Shown here piece by piece: positions 33,933-43,000 of a stretch of 64,000 nucleotides of DNA. A model generated the notes under the pieces. That model searched no databases. It saw only the letters and a program-made list of their open reading frames with translations, and was not told the origin of the DNA. Source of the stretch: DASRRB01 sp036732755 (GTDB lineage Bacteria > Planctomycetota > B15-G4 > SIAN01); assembly GCA_036732755.1 (NCBI GenBank), contig DAINBU010000007.1, positions 21,996-85,995 of the forward strand, read 5' to 3'. The position numbers were made by a program, and so were the translations under genes. Position 1 is the stretch's first letter. Each line of letters starts with the position of its first letter.

Positions 33933-36251
33933 ATGCTCGGCTTCACGATCGGGCTGCGGGCGCTGAGCGCGGCGCAGCAGGCGATGGACGTGATCGGACA
34001 GAACGTGTCCAACGCGTCGACGCCGGGCTACTCGCGCCGCCTGACCGAGCTCGTCGCCACCACGCCGCTGCCGTTCGGCCGCTTCCAGCTCGGCACCGGC
34101 GTGCTGGTCGGCGACATCCGGCGCATCGCCGACGGCCTGCTCGACGCGCGCCTGCGCCTGCAGCACCAGGCGCTCGGCCGCCTCGACGGGAGCGGGTACC
34201 TGCTCGGCTCGATCGAGGCCGCCTTCCAGGAGCCGGGCGACGGCGGCCTCGGGGCCGGCCTCGACGGCCTCTGGAACGCCTTCTCGCAGCTCACCCAGTC
34301 GCCGTCGGACGGTGCGTCGCGCGGCGCGGCGGTGCAGTCGGCGACGACGCTCGCGGCGGGCTTCCGACAGATCGCGGCCCAGCTGGATGCGGCCGGCGCC
34401 GGCGCGCGCGGCGCGATCGCCTCGGCCGTCGACGCCGTGAACGGGCTCGCCGGCCAGCTCGCCGACGTGAACGCGCGCATCGTCCAGGCGCAGGCGTCGG
34501 GCGCCTCGCCGAGCGACCTGCTCGACACGCGCGGCCGCCTCCTGCTCGAGCTCTCCGGCCTCGCCGACGCGCAGGCGATCGACCGGCCCGACGGCAGCAT
34601 CGACGTCCTGGTCGACGGGCGCCTGCTCGTCTCGGGCGACCGCGCCTACCGGCTCGAGAGCGTCTTTTCCGCCGACGGCACGCCGACCGTGCGCCTCGCC
34701 GCGACGCGCGAGGCGGTCGAGTTCGACGGCGGTCGGTTGCGCGGCCTGATCGACGTCGCGCGCGACGTCGTGCCGGCGCGGCTGCGCACGCTCGACGGGC
34801 TCGCGCGCGAGCTGATGGCGCAGGTGAACCACCTCCACGCCACCGGCGTGAGCGCGGCGGGTCCGTACACCAGCCTCGTCGCGGCCGTCGCGGTGAACGC
34901 GCGCAACGGCGGCGCGAGCGCCGCCGGCCGCCCGCTCTCCCAGCTCGACCTCCCCTTCGAGTTCCAGAACGGCCGCCTCGCGGTCAACGTCGTGAACGCC
35001 GCGACCGGCGCGGTCGAGCGCACGCTGATCGACGTCGATCCGGCCCGCATGTCGCTCCAGTCGCTGACGGCGCGCCTCGACTCGATCGCGCACCTCTCGG
35101 CGAGCCTCGATTCGACCGGGCGGCTGCGCATGACGGCCGACCCCGGCTACGGCTTCGACTTCAGCCCGCGCCTCGACCCCAACCCCGACGACGCCGACGC
35201 CTTCGGCTCGGGCACGGCCACGATCTCGAGCGGGGCGGGGCCGTTCGCGCTGAACGTGAACGACACGTTGACGGTGAGCGTCGACGGCGGCGCGACGCAG
35301 ACGATCACCTTCGTCGCGTCCGACTTCGCCGACATCACCCACGCCACGGCCGAGGAGGTCGCGACGGCGGTCAACGCGCGTCTGACCGGACTGAACGCCG
35401 CCGCCTCGGACGGCCGCCTGGTCTTGAAGTCGAACACGTCGGGCGCGGGCGGCTCGCTGCAGGTGACCGCGAGCAGCAACGCGAACCTGCTCTCCGCCGG
35501 CAACGCGGACTTCGGCAGCGACCACGCGGTCGCCGTCTCGCTCTCGGGCGCGCCGACCGGCGGCACTGCGGGCAGCTTCACGGTCGTCGCGAAGGGAGAC
35601 GGCACCGTCGGGGTCACGCCGGGACTCACCGTCGAGGTCCTCGACGCGGCGGGCAAGAGCCTCGGCACGTTCGACGTCGGCTCCGGCTACGTGCCGGGCG
35701 ACGCGATCGAGATCCTGCCGGGCGTGCAGATGGCGCTCGCCGCGGGCGACCTCGAGGCGAGCCACGGCGACGCCTTCGGCTTCGACCTGATCGACGACTC
35801 CGACAGCGCGAACGTGCTCGGCGCGCTGCAGATCGCCGCGCTCTTCACGGGCAGCGGAGCGGCCGACGTCGACGTCGCGGCCGCGGTCGCCGCCGATCCG
35901 CGCCTGCTCGCCGGCTCGCGCAGCGGCGACCCGGGCGACGGCTCGAACTTCCTCTCGCTCGCGGGGCTGCGGGAGCTCGGCCTCGCCGGGCTCTCGGGGC
36001 GCACCTTCACGCAGGGCTTCGGCGACCTCGTCGCGTCGGTCGGCGTCGACGTCGAGAGCAATCGCACCGCCGGCGAGGCGCAGGTGCAGCTCGTCATGAC
36101 GCTGGAGAACCAGCGCGAGTCGATCTCGGGCGTGAACCAGGACGAGGAGATGCTCCACCTCCTCGAGTACCAGCACCTCTACCAGGCGGCCGGCAAGTAC
36201 CTGCAGACGTTGAGCGAGACGCAGCAGACGCTGCTCGACCTGCTGTCGTGA
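33933..36251 (+). CDS. flgK: Hook-filament junction protein FlgK (HAP1), long form
   Basis: 772 residues; enteric FlgK has about 550. N-terminus LGFTIGLRALSAAQQAMDVIGQ with VSNASTPGYSRR and C-terminus NQDEEMLHLLEYQHLYQAAGKYL-type are diagnostic. The surplus lies mainly at about residues 433-600, including a module (DTLTVSVDGGATQTITF, LVLKSNTSG) closely like one in FlgE of this window. ATG 33933 follows a GAGG; an in-frame TTG at 33927 is possible. Confidence 0.95.
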   Translation: MLGFTIGLRALSAAQQAMDVIGQNVSNASTPGYSRRLTELVATTPLPFGRFQLGTGVLVGDIRRIADGLLDARLRLQHQALGRLDGSGYLLGSIEAAFQEPGDGGLGAGLDGLWNAFSQLTQSPSDGASRGAAVQSATTLAAGFRQIAAQLDAAGAGARGAIASAVDAVNGLAGQLADVNARIVQAQASGASPSDLLDTRGRLLLELSGLADAQAIDRPDGSIDVLVDGRLLVSGDRAYRLESVFSADGTPTVRLAATREAVEFDGGRLRGLIDVARDVVPARLRTLDGLARELMAQVNHLHATGVSAAGPYTSLVAAVAVNARNGGASAAGRPLSQLDLPFEFQNGRLAVNVVNAATGAVERTLIDVDPARMSLQSLTARLDSIAHLSASLDSTGRLRMTADPGYGFDFSPRLDPNPDDADAFGSGTATISSGAGPFALNVNDTLTVSVDGGATQTITFVASDFADITHATAEEVATAVNARLTGLNAAASDGRLVLKSNTSGAGGSLQVTASSNANLLSAGNADFGSDHAVAVSLSGAPTGGTAGSFTVVAKGDGTVGVTPGLTVEVLDAAGKSLGTFDVGSGYVPGDAIEILPGVQMALAAGDLEASHGDAFGFDLIDDSDSANVLGALQIAALFTGSGAADVDVAAAVAADPRLLAGSRSGDPGDGSNFLSLAGLRELGLAGLSGRTFTQGFGDLVASVGVDVESNRTAGEAQVQLVMTLENQRESISGVNQDEEMLHLLEYQHLYQAAGKYLQTLSETQQTLLDLLS

Positions 36252-36288
36252 GGCGCGGCGCGACGGCGAACCCGGGGAAGCGACGGCC

Positions 36289-37764
36289 ATGAGGATCACC
36301 CAGACCCTGCTCCTGCAGAGCCACGTGCGCCAGATCTCGTCGGCGTACGCGCGCCTCTTCACGGTGCAGGAGCAGCTCTCGAGCGGGCGGCGGCTGCAGC
36401 GGCCGTCGGACGACCCCGCCTCGATCCGCCCGGCGCTCGACGTGCGCTCGGGCCTGCGCCGGCTCGACCAGGTCTCCAGCAACGCGTCGCTCGCCTCGTC
36501 GGAGTTCTCGACGGCGGCCGGCCTGCTGCAGAACGTCGCCGACATCGTGACGCGCGCGAAGGAGATCGGGATCGCCGGCGCGAACGGCACCGCGAACGCG
36601 TCCGACCGCGCTTCGATGGCGATCGAGGTCGACGGGCTGATCGGCCAGCTGGTGGCGCTCGCGAACAGCCGCGGGACTTCGGGCTACCTCTTCGGCGGCT
36701 CGCTCCAGGACGCCCCGCCCTTCGAGCAGATCGCGACGAGCAGCGGCGACGTCGTGCTCTACCGCGGCGACGAGCGCACGCGCTCGGTCGACCTCGGCGA
36801 CGAACTGCAGCTCGCGATGAACGTCCCCGGCTCGGAGATCTTCGGCGGCGGCGGGCGCGGCGCGACGAGCTACGGCGGCGTCACCGGCGCCGTCGCCGGC
36901 AGCGGCAACGACCGCCTCGTGGGCAGCGACCACCTGACGGTCGCGCACGTCGCGACGGTCCTCGGCGACGGGCTGCTCGGCGGGAGCGGCGACTCGGTCT
37001 CGGGGCTCAGGATCGGCGCGTCGTCGGCGGCGGGCGACACGCTGCTCGGCGCGAGCGGGGCGCACTCGCTCGTCCTGGTCGACGTCAGCGGCACCGGCGC
37101 GAGCGGCACCGTCTCGCTCGACGGCGGGCCGGCCGTGGACTGGACCTCGGCCGACGGCGACCTCGTCGTGACCTCCGCCGACGGCACCGTCGTCCACCTC
37201 GACCTCACCGGCGTGACCGCCGGCTTCAACGGCGCGGTGGGGGCGGCCGGCTCGGGCACCTTCTCGCTCGACGGCGGCCTCACCACGACCGCCATCGACT
37301 TCGCGAAACCGAACCAGATCGTCGCCGATTCCGAGTCCGGCAGCACGCTCTTCGTCGACGCGCGCAACGTGCGGCGCGCCGGCAGCGAGCTGGTGCGGCA
37401 GACGTCGACGCTCGACCTGTTCAACGCGCTGATCGAGCTGCGCGACGCGCTGCGCAACGGCGACGCGCTCGCGTCCGACGCGCAGGGGCAGCGCATCGGC
37501 GACGCGGTCGCCGCGCTCGGAGTCGGTGGCGACCAGGTGCTGACCGCGCTGGCGCGCTTCGGCGCCCGCCAGCGGCTCGCCGACACGACGATGGCGCGCG
37601 CCGCCGACCTGACGCTGCAGCTCACCGCCGACCGCTCGAACCTCGAGGACGTCGACTTCGCGAGCGCCTCGATCTACTTCTCCCAAGTGCAGCTCGCGCT
37701 GACGGCGGGGCTGCAGGTGAGCGCGCGGGTCGCGGATCTGCCGTCGCTGGTGAATCTGCTGTAG
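36289..37764 (+). CDS. flgL: Hook-filament junction protein FlgL (HAP3), with insertion
   Basis: 491 residues; typical FlgL is 300-420. N-terminus RITQTLLLQSHVRQISS with LSSGRRLQRPSDDPA and C-terminal VDFASASIYFSQVQLALTAGLQ show FlgL. A Gly/Asp/Ser-rich beta insertion (about residues 210-340) contains two DGGxxxD/T-like repeats (SLDGGPAVDW, SLDGGLTTTAIDF). Last gene of the plus-strand run; 62 bp later the convergent kinase gene ends. Confidence 0.93.
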   Translation: MRITQTLLLQSHVRQISSAYARLFTVQEQLSSGRRLQRPSDDPASIRPALDVRSGLRRLDQVSSNASLASSEFSTAAGLLQNVADIVTRAKEIGIAGANGTANASDRASMAIEVDGLIGQLVALANSRGTSGYLFGGSLQDAPPFEQIATSSGDVVLYRGDERTRSVDLGDELQLAMNVPGSEIFGGGGRGATSYGGVTGAVAGSGNDRLVGSDHLTVAHVATVLGDGLLGGSGDSVSGLRIGASSAAGDTLLGASGAHSLVLVDVSGTGASGTVSLDGGPAVDWTSADGDLVVTSADGTVVHLDLTGVTAGFNGAVGAAGSGTFSLDGGLTTTAIDFAKPNQIVADSESGSTLFVDARNVRRAGSELVRQTSTLDLFNALIELRDALRNGDALASDAQGQRIGDAVAALGVGGDQVLTALARFGARQRLADTTMARAADLTLQLTADRSNLEDVDFASASIYFSQVQLALTAGLQVSARVADLPSLVNLL

Positions 37765-37826
37765 GCGCGCGACGGGCGAGGGCGGGTGAAAGCACGCGAC
37801 GGGCGGGTGAAACGCGCCGCGCGCCG

Positions 37827-40700
37827 TCACTCCGAGCGCGCGGTCGGTTCGATCGCGAGGCCGACCTCCGCGAGCGCGGCGCGCAGGTCGTCGCGCCGTG
37901 CGAGGAGGCGCAGCGAGCCGTCGCCGGCGAGCTCGCCGAGCGCGATGCGCTGCTCGCGCGCCGTGCGCAGCGTCGCGAGGAGCGCGTCTTCCAGCGTCCC
38001 GGCGCGCTCGTCCTGCTCGCCGTCGGTCAGCGACTCGTCGCCGCGGATCACGACGGCGCCGCGCGCGAGCAGCGCAGCGCCCCGCATCCAGTCGCCAGGC
38101 GCCGGTGACTGCAGCTGTGCGCCGACCTCGCGGATCAGGACGGCGCCGTCGCCGGCCTCCGCCGCGTAGCCGAGCGCGGTCCAGCGCCACGTGCGGGCCG
38201 ATTCTGCCGAGCTGCGCGAGCCGGTCGCGTGCGCGTCGGCCTCGGCCCACGCGACCGCCTTCCACGCGAGCGCCTCCGCCTCCGCGAACTCCTTTTGTCC
38301 CGCGACGACGAGCGCGAGCGTGATTCTCGCCGATTCGGCGTTCTCCATTTCGCGGGGCCAGGCCTTGCCGACCGTCTCGAAGAGGGCGACCGCGCGCTCC
38401 ACCGCGCGCCGCGCGAGCTGCGTCTCCCCGAGCGGCAGCGCCGCGCCCGCCGCGGTCATGTGCGCGACCGCGAGGTTGCGGCGGTAATAGGCGACCTCGG
38501 GGAAGCGCTCGACGAGCGGCTCGAGCAGACGGACCGACCCGTTCGCCCACTCGAGCCCTTCGGCATAGCGGCCGGAGAAGCGCAGCGACTGCGCGAGCAT
38601 CCAGCGCGCGGCGCCCGCCTTCGCCTGCCAGAGCCGGCCGAGCGCGTCGCGCCGCGCGAGCTCGTCGTAGAGGCCGACCGCCTCGCGCAGCAACACCGCC
38701 GCGCCGTCTTGGTCCTTGGTCGCCTTCGACATGCTGCAACCCAGGATCGCGCACGCCTCCGCGAGTGCGCCGGCGGCCTCCGCGTCGTCGGGCGCGCCTT
38801 CGTGCAGCACGCGCAGCTCGTCGATCGCGCGCCGGCCGAGCGCGATCCCCTCGTCGGCATGCTGGAGCGCCAGCAGGCACATGCCCGCGGCGCCGAGGGA
38901 GCTGCAGCGCAGCAGCGTCCGCGACCGCGAGGTCGGCGCGCCGGGGGACGTCGGCTCGAGCGCCGCGATCGCCGCGCGGAAGAGCGGCAGCGCCCGGTCC
39001 ACCTCGCCGAGGCCGCGATGGAGCGCGGCGAGCCGCGCGCGCGCCGTCGCGAGCTGCTCGACCACGTCGTCGTCGGCGCGGCCCTCCGCGACGAGCGACG
39101 CGAGCAGGTCGATCGCCTGCGTGAACTGCGCTCGCGCCGCCGCCGCGTCGCCGAGCGAATCGCGGATGTCGCCGAGCTGGCGCGCGGCGACGCCGAGGTC
39201 GCGCCGGAACTCCGGGTCGCTCTCCTCCTCGGGAGCGAAGCTCGCGTAGATCGCGAGCGCGCGTTTCAGGATGTCGCTCTTGAGCGTCGCGATCTCGGCG
39301 ACGTCGTCGACGAGCTTCCCGCGCAGCGGCTCGATCAGCCCGTCGATCGTCGCGAGCGCGCGCCGGAAGTGGCGCTCGGCGCGCTCGCGCTGCGCGGTCG
39401 TCCGCCCGTTCGCGAGGTCGAGGTCGTGGCGAGCGCGCTGCTCGAACCACGCGAAGCCGAGCGACGCGCCGACGATCGCGAGCACCGCGAGCGCGAGCGA
39501 CGCCGCCGCGGCGGGCCGGCGCTGCATCCAGCGCGCGACGTGGACGATCGCGCCCGACCGGCGCGCCTCGATCGGCCGGCGCGCGAGCACGTTGTCGAGG
39601 TCGCGCACGAAGTCGGCGGCGGTCGCGTAGCGGCGCGCCGGCGCGACGTCCATCGCGACGGCGCACACCGTCTCCGCGTCGCGCGGCACGGCGGGATTCA
39701 CGCTGCGCAGCGCGCGCGGCCGCCCTTCGGCGATCGCCGCGAGCAGCGCCGCCGTCTCGCGCTGCGGGAAGGGGAGCGCGCCGCCGAGCAGCTCGTAGAG
39801 CGTGACGCCGAGCGAGTAGACGTCGGAGCCCGCGTCGACCGCGCTCCCGCCGCCGCGCGCTTGCTCCGGCGAGAGGTAGGGGAGCGAGCCGAGCAGCGAG
39901 CCGGTGCGCGTGAGATCGCGCTCGACGCAGCTGCACGCGAGCCCGAAGTCGAGCAGCACGGCGCGCCCGGCCGGCGTGACGAAGACGTTGCTCGGCTTCA
40001 AGTCGCGATGGAGGACACCGCGGCCGTGCGCGTGGGCGAGCGCGTCGCCGATCTGCCGCACGATGCGCAGGCAGGCGTCGCACCACGTCCCCGCGAAGAC
40101 GTAGCCGGTCGCCGCCTGCTCGGCGGTCGCGTCGGGGTCGCGCGCGCGCGCGGCGACGATCCGCGCGAAGTCGGCGCCGGTCAGCGTCGCGGGGGCGCGG
40201 CCGCGGACGGCGCGGATCACCTCCGCGAGCGACGCCCCGCGCAGGAGCTCCATCGCGAAGTAGGGCGCGCCCGCCTCCTCGCCGACGCAGTAGATCGGGA
40301 CGATCGCCGGGTGCTGCAGCTTCGCGACCGTCTCGACCTCGCGGCGGAAGCGCGCCCGCGCGTGGGGGAAGAAGAGCTGGTCGGGCCGGACGATCTTGAG
40401 CGCGACGTCGCGCCCGAGCGATTCTTGACGCGCTCGATAGACGACGCCCATCCCGCCCATGCCGAGGCGCTCGAGCAGCCGGAACTCGCCGAGCCGTTCG
40501 GGCAGCGCGTCGCCCGCGTCGTCGTCGCGCGGCCGCACCAGCCCGAGCTCCTGCAGCCGATCGATGCGGCGGCGCAGCGTCGCCTCCACGTCACGGTGCT
40601 CCGCGCAGATGCGCTCGATCGCCGAAATGCCCTCCGTCTCGAGCGCCGCGAGGCACTCCTCGATCAGCGGGGCGAGCGGGTCGGCGGCGGGGTCGCTCAT
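37827..40700 (-). CDS. Membrane Ser/Thr protein kinase with TPR-like C-terminus
   Basis: 957 residues. PknB-type kinase domain at about 74-370: Gly-rich loop GMGGMG (80-85), Lys102, HRDLKPSN (catalytic Asp233), DFG (251-253), APE-region LPYLSPEQA. One transmembrane helix at about 402-422, then about 530 extracytoplasmic residues of helical TPR-like repeats. This layout is common in planctomycetes. Its ATG overlaps the stop of the sigma factor gene, so kinase and sigma factor are probably one regulatory unit. It lies between two flagellar gene runs, but its link to motility is unproven. Confidence 0.92.
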   Translation of the reverse strand: MSDPAADPLAPLIEECLAALETEGISAIERICAEHRDVEATLRRRIDRLQELGLVRPRDDDAGDALPERLGEFRLLERLGMGGMGVVYRARQESLGRDVALKIVRPDQLFFPHARARFRREVETVAKLQHPAIVPIYCVGEEAGAPYFAMELLRGASLAEVIRAVRGRAPATLTGADFARIVAARARDPDATAEQAATGYVFAGTWCDACLRIVRQIGDALAHAHGRGVLHRDLKPSNVFVTPAGRAVLLDFGLACSCVERDLTRTGSLLGSLPYLSPEQARGGGSAVDAGSDVYSLGVTLYELLGGALPFPQRETAALLAAIAEGRPRALRSVNPAVPRDAETVCAVAMDVAPARRYATAADFVRDLDNVLARRPIEARRSGAIVHVARWMQRRPAAAASLALAVLAIVGASLGFAWFEQRARHDLDLANGRTTAQRERAERHFRRALATIDGLIEPLRGKLVDDVAEIATLKSDILKRALAIYASFAPEEESDPEFRRDLGVAARQLGDIRDSLGDAAAARAQFTQAIDLLASLVAEGRADDDVVEQLATARARLAALHRGLGEVDRALPLFRAAIAALEPTSPGAPTSRSRTLLRCSSLGAAGMCLLALQHADEGIALGRRAIDELRVLHEGAPDDAEAAGALAEACAILGCSMSKATKDQDGAAVLLREAVGLYDELARRDALGRLWQAKAGAARWMLAQSLRFSGRYAEGLEWANGSVRLLEPLVERFPEVAYYRRNLAVAHMTAAGAALPLGETQLARRAVERAVALFETVGKAWPREMENAESARITLALVVAGQKEFAEAEALAWKAVAWAEADAHATGSRSSAESARTWRWTALGYAAEAGDGAVLIREVGAQLQSPAPGDWMRGAALLARGAVVIRGDESLTDGEQDERAGTLEDALLATLRTAREQRIALGELAGDGSLRLLARRDDLRAALAEVGLAIEPTARSE

Positions 40701-41293
40701 GGCTCGTCCAGCGTCGCTGACAGCGCGGCGAGTGCCCGGTGCAGCAGCGTCCGGGTCGCGAGCTCGCTGCGGCCGAGCCGCTCCGCCACCTCCTTGTGCG
40801 GGAGCTCGAGCACGCGCGCGAGCGCGATCACCTCGCGGTAGTCGTCGGGCAGGGTCGCGTAGGCGCGCTCGAACCGGGCGAGCCGCTCGCGCGCGCTCGC
40901 GACGCGCGACGGCGTGAGCTGCGAGCAGACGGAGTCGGCGACCGTCGCGAAGTCGTCGTCGAGGAGGCGCGGCTCCTCGCGCGCGGCGTCGCGCTGGTCG
41001 CGCCGCCAGTACTTCGCCTTGTCGGCGACGACGCGCCGCGCCGTGGCGAGCAGCCAGCGGCGGAACTGCTCGCCGCCCTCGTGGCGGAACTGGTCGCGGC
41101 GCGCGAGGATCACGCGGCAGACCGACTGCACGAGGTCGACCGTCTCCTCGCGCGCGCGAAGCGCCGGACCCATCCGCAGATGGACGAAGGTGCGCAGCCG
41201 CGGGAGCTCGTTCTCCAGCAGCGTCTCGACGGCGACGGCGTCACCACGCGACGCGCGCTCGACGAGGCCCTCCACACCGGCGTCCTCGACCAT
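40697..41293 (-). CDS. ECF-type RNA polymerase sigma factor
   Basis: 198 residues with sigma-2 (ETVDLVQSVCRVILARRDQF, then FRRWLLATARRVVADKAKYW) and sigma-4 (LPDDYREVIALARVLELPHKEVAERLGRSELATRTLLHRAL) regions. It resembles the kinase-linked ECF groups described in planctomycetes, in which a PknB-type kinase stands in for an anti-sigma factor. ATG 41293 is chosen because the promoter (-10 at 41360-41365) would place any longer start before the transcript. Overlaps the kinase gene by ATGA. Confidence 0.88.
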   Translation of the reverse strand: MVEDAGVEGLVERASRGDAVAVETLLENELPRLRTFVHLRMGPALRAREETVDLVQSVCRVILARRDQFRHEGGEQFRRWLLATARRVVADKAKYWRRDQRDAAREEPRLLDDDFATVADSVCSQLTPSRVASARERLARFERAYATLPDDYREVIALARVLELPHKEVAERLGRSELATRTLLHRALAALSATLDEP

Positions 41294-41359
41294 GACCCCA
41301 CTCCGACCGGCGAAGCCAGGACTCCGCGGGTCGACTCCGGATTCCGGGGGGGGTCGTCC

Positions 41360-41388
41360 ATTACAGGACATCGAGCTTCAGGTGCCAA
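41360..41388 (-). promoter_or_regulatory. Sigma-70-type promoter of the sigma factor/kinase pair
   Basis: On the minus strand TTGGCA (41388-41383), a 17-base spacer, then TGTAAT (41365-41360). Each hexamer matches the housekeeping consensus in 5 of 6 positions. Transcription would start near 41353, about 60 bases before the ATG at 41293. Confidence 0.65.
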
Positions 41389-41495
41389 GCGGCGCCGGCG
41401 CGCTTCACGGACTTCTTCTTCGAGAGCGCCATGCGCCACGACGGACGCGGCGATGTCAGGAGCATCGACACGGGGTCGATTTCGTTGCGCAGGCG

Positions 41496-41516
41496 GCCGC
41501 GCCGATCGGGCGCGGC
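41496..41516 (-). terminator. Possible terminator of fliL-fliM-fliN
   Basis: GCCGCGCC and GGCGCGGC-type arms (one bulged G) around GATC, just after the fliN stop. No T-run follows on the minus strand, so it may only protect the mRNA end. Confidence 0.35.
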
Positions 41517-41526
41517 GGGGGGACGC

Positions 41527-41979
41527 TCAGCGAGCGTCGGGCGTCGCGAGCGACTGGACGACGCGCGCGCCGAGGCGGCCGTCGACGACGACGATCTCGG
41601 CGAGGGCGATCGGCTTGCCGTTCACGTAGAGCTCGATCGGCTCGCCGGCGTGCTTGTCGAGGTCGATGATCGCGCCCGGGTGGATCGCGAGGACGTTCTC
41701 GAGCTTGATCTCGCGCACGCCGACCACCGCCGCGACCTCGACGCCGACGTCGAGCAGCAGGCCGAACTGTCCCCGGGCGGCGGTCGCCGCCGCGCCCTTG
41801 AGCTCGGGGAGCTGGATCCTCGCGACCGGGAGGCTCGCGACCGCCTCGACCGGCGCGCCCGTCTCGACCGCGTCCGACGGCCCGGCGGCGTCGAGCTCGG
41901 GGAGCGCCGCGACGGCCGCCGCGGGCGCGGGCCTCGCGGACGCTGCAGCGGCATCGGTGGGGGGCGTCGCTTCGGGCAT
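41527..41979 (-). CDS. fliN: Flagellar switch protein FliN
   Basis: 150 residues. An Ala/Pro-rich N-terminal half is followed by a C-terminal SpoA domain (about 70-140) with the usual pattern LLLDVGVEVAAVVGVREIKLENVLAIHPGAII, then EPIELYVNGKPIALAEIVVVDGRLGARV (read as two parts). Builds the C-ring base with FliM. Starts two bases after fliM ends, with GGAAAGA before the ATG. Confidence 0.93.
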   Translation of the reverse strand: MPEATPPTDAAAASARPAPAAAVAALPELDAAGPSDAVETGAPVEAVASLPVARIQLPELKGAAATAARGQFGLLLDVGVEVAAVVGVREIKLENVLAIHPGAIIDLDKHAGEPIELYVNGKPIALAEIVVVDGRLGARVVQSLATPDAR

Positions 41980-41981
41980 GG

Positions 41982-42995
41982 TCACGTCTTTCCGGCGGTC
42001 TTCGGGTCGGGAGCGTTCGGGCGTGCCGCAGCCGTAGTCGGCGTGGACGGCGCGGTGCGGCGCGCCGCGGCAACCGCAGCGTTGGCGTTCGCGGGCGCGG
42101 GGGCCGCGGGCTTCGTCGCGGCGGCGGGCGCCGGCTCCTCGCCGATCACGTCGGTCACTTCGATCGCGTAGCGGCCGTCGTGCGTGCCGAGCCGCGCGCG
42201 GAAGCGCGCCTTGCCCTGCACCTTCACCTCGATCGGCTCGCCCGGCGGCAGGTCGAAGAGCACGATGTCGCCCTTCGCGAGCCGCGCCGCCTCCTCGATC
42301 TTCAGGCGGCAGCGCGCGAGCTCGACCAAGAGCTCGATCGAGGCCGCGGCGACCGGACCGGAGAGCGCGCCGCCGGCCGCGCGGGCGACCTCCTGCTTGG
42401 GCTCCGCCGCCTCGAGGAGGCGGCGCGCGATGCAGAGCAGGAGCTCGTGCTCCTGGTCGTGGACCTTCACCTTCCAGGAGATGCGGGCGAACGGCTCCTC
42501 GCGGTCGGGCATGTAGGTGAGGAGCGGCTCGTTCAGCGGCTGGTGCGGAGTGACGGCGAGCGCGAGCGGCGCGAAATGGAGCGCGCCGCAGAGCGCCTGG
42601 AAGACGTCGCGCACGAAGCGCATCCCGAATTCGAACTCGATCGCGGTCGGAGGCTTGCCGGGCGCCGCGCCGGTGCCGGGCCCGCCGAGCGTGCGATCGA
42701 TCGCGACGTGCACCAGGCCGGGCGAGCAGCCGAGCAGCACGCCCTTGCCGGCCGGGTCGTCCTTCGCGCCGCCGCCGTACCACCACGCCTTGCCGTCGGC
42801 GAACGTCGCGAAGTGGCGCACGCGCGCGACGACCGGCGCCTCGACCGCGACCTCGGTCCGCAGCCGCAGCACCTTGCGCAGCGCGATCCGCATCTGCTCG
42901 GCGATCGTCTCCTTCTGCGCGAGCAGCCGCTTGCCCGCCTCGCGCGGCAGGGGCGCGGGCGTCGACAGGTCGTACTTGGCGACCGCGTCGGCCAT
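41982..42995 (-). CDS. fliM: Divergent flagellar switch protein FliM without the CheY-binding N-terminus
   Basis: 337 residues. A middle domain (about 25-215) and a C-terminal SpoA domain (about 235-300; AKGDIVLFDLPPGEPIEVKV, ARLGTHDGRYAIEVTDV) fit FliM, and fliL and fliN flank it. The N-terminus MADAVAKYDLSTPAPLPRE lacks the LSQxEIDALL segment that binds phosphorylated CheY, and the middle domain is far from enteric FliM. A long Ala/Pro/Thr tail (about 300-337) is added. It starts 5 bp after fliL. Switching may use another input surface, perhaps FliN. Confidence 0.8.
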   Translation of the reverse strand: MADAVAKYDLSTPAPLPREAGKRLLAQKETIAEQMRIALRKVLRLRTEVAVEAPVVARVRHFATFADGKAWWYGGGAKDDPAGKGVLLGCSPGLVHVAIDRTLGGPGTGAAPGKPPTAIEFEFGMRFVRDVFQALCGALHFAPLALAVTPHQPLNEPLLTYMPDREEPFARISWKVKVHDQEHELLLCIARRLLEAAEPKQEVARAAGGALSGPVAAASIELLVELARCRLKIEEAARLAKGDIVLFDLPPGEPIEVKVQGKARFRARLGTHDGRYAIEVTDVIGEEPAPAAATKPAAPAPANANAAVAAARRTAPSTPTTAAARPNAPDPKTAGKT

Positions 42996-43000
42996 GGCGC

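Noticed and set aside
41110..41439. Small minus-strand gene upstream of the sigma factor
   Set aside because: It is an out-of-frame reading of the sigma factor gene and its leader, Arg/Ser-rich with no start signal.
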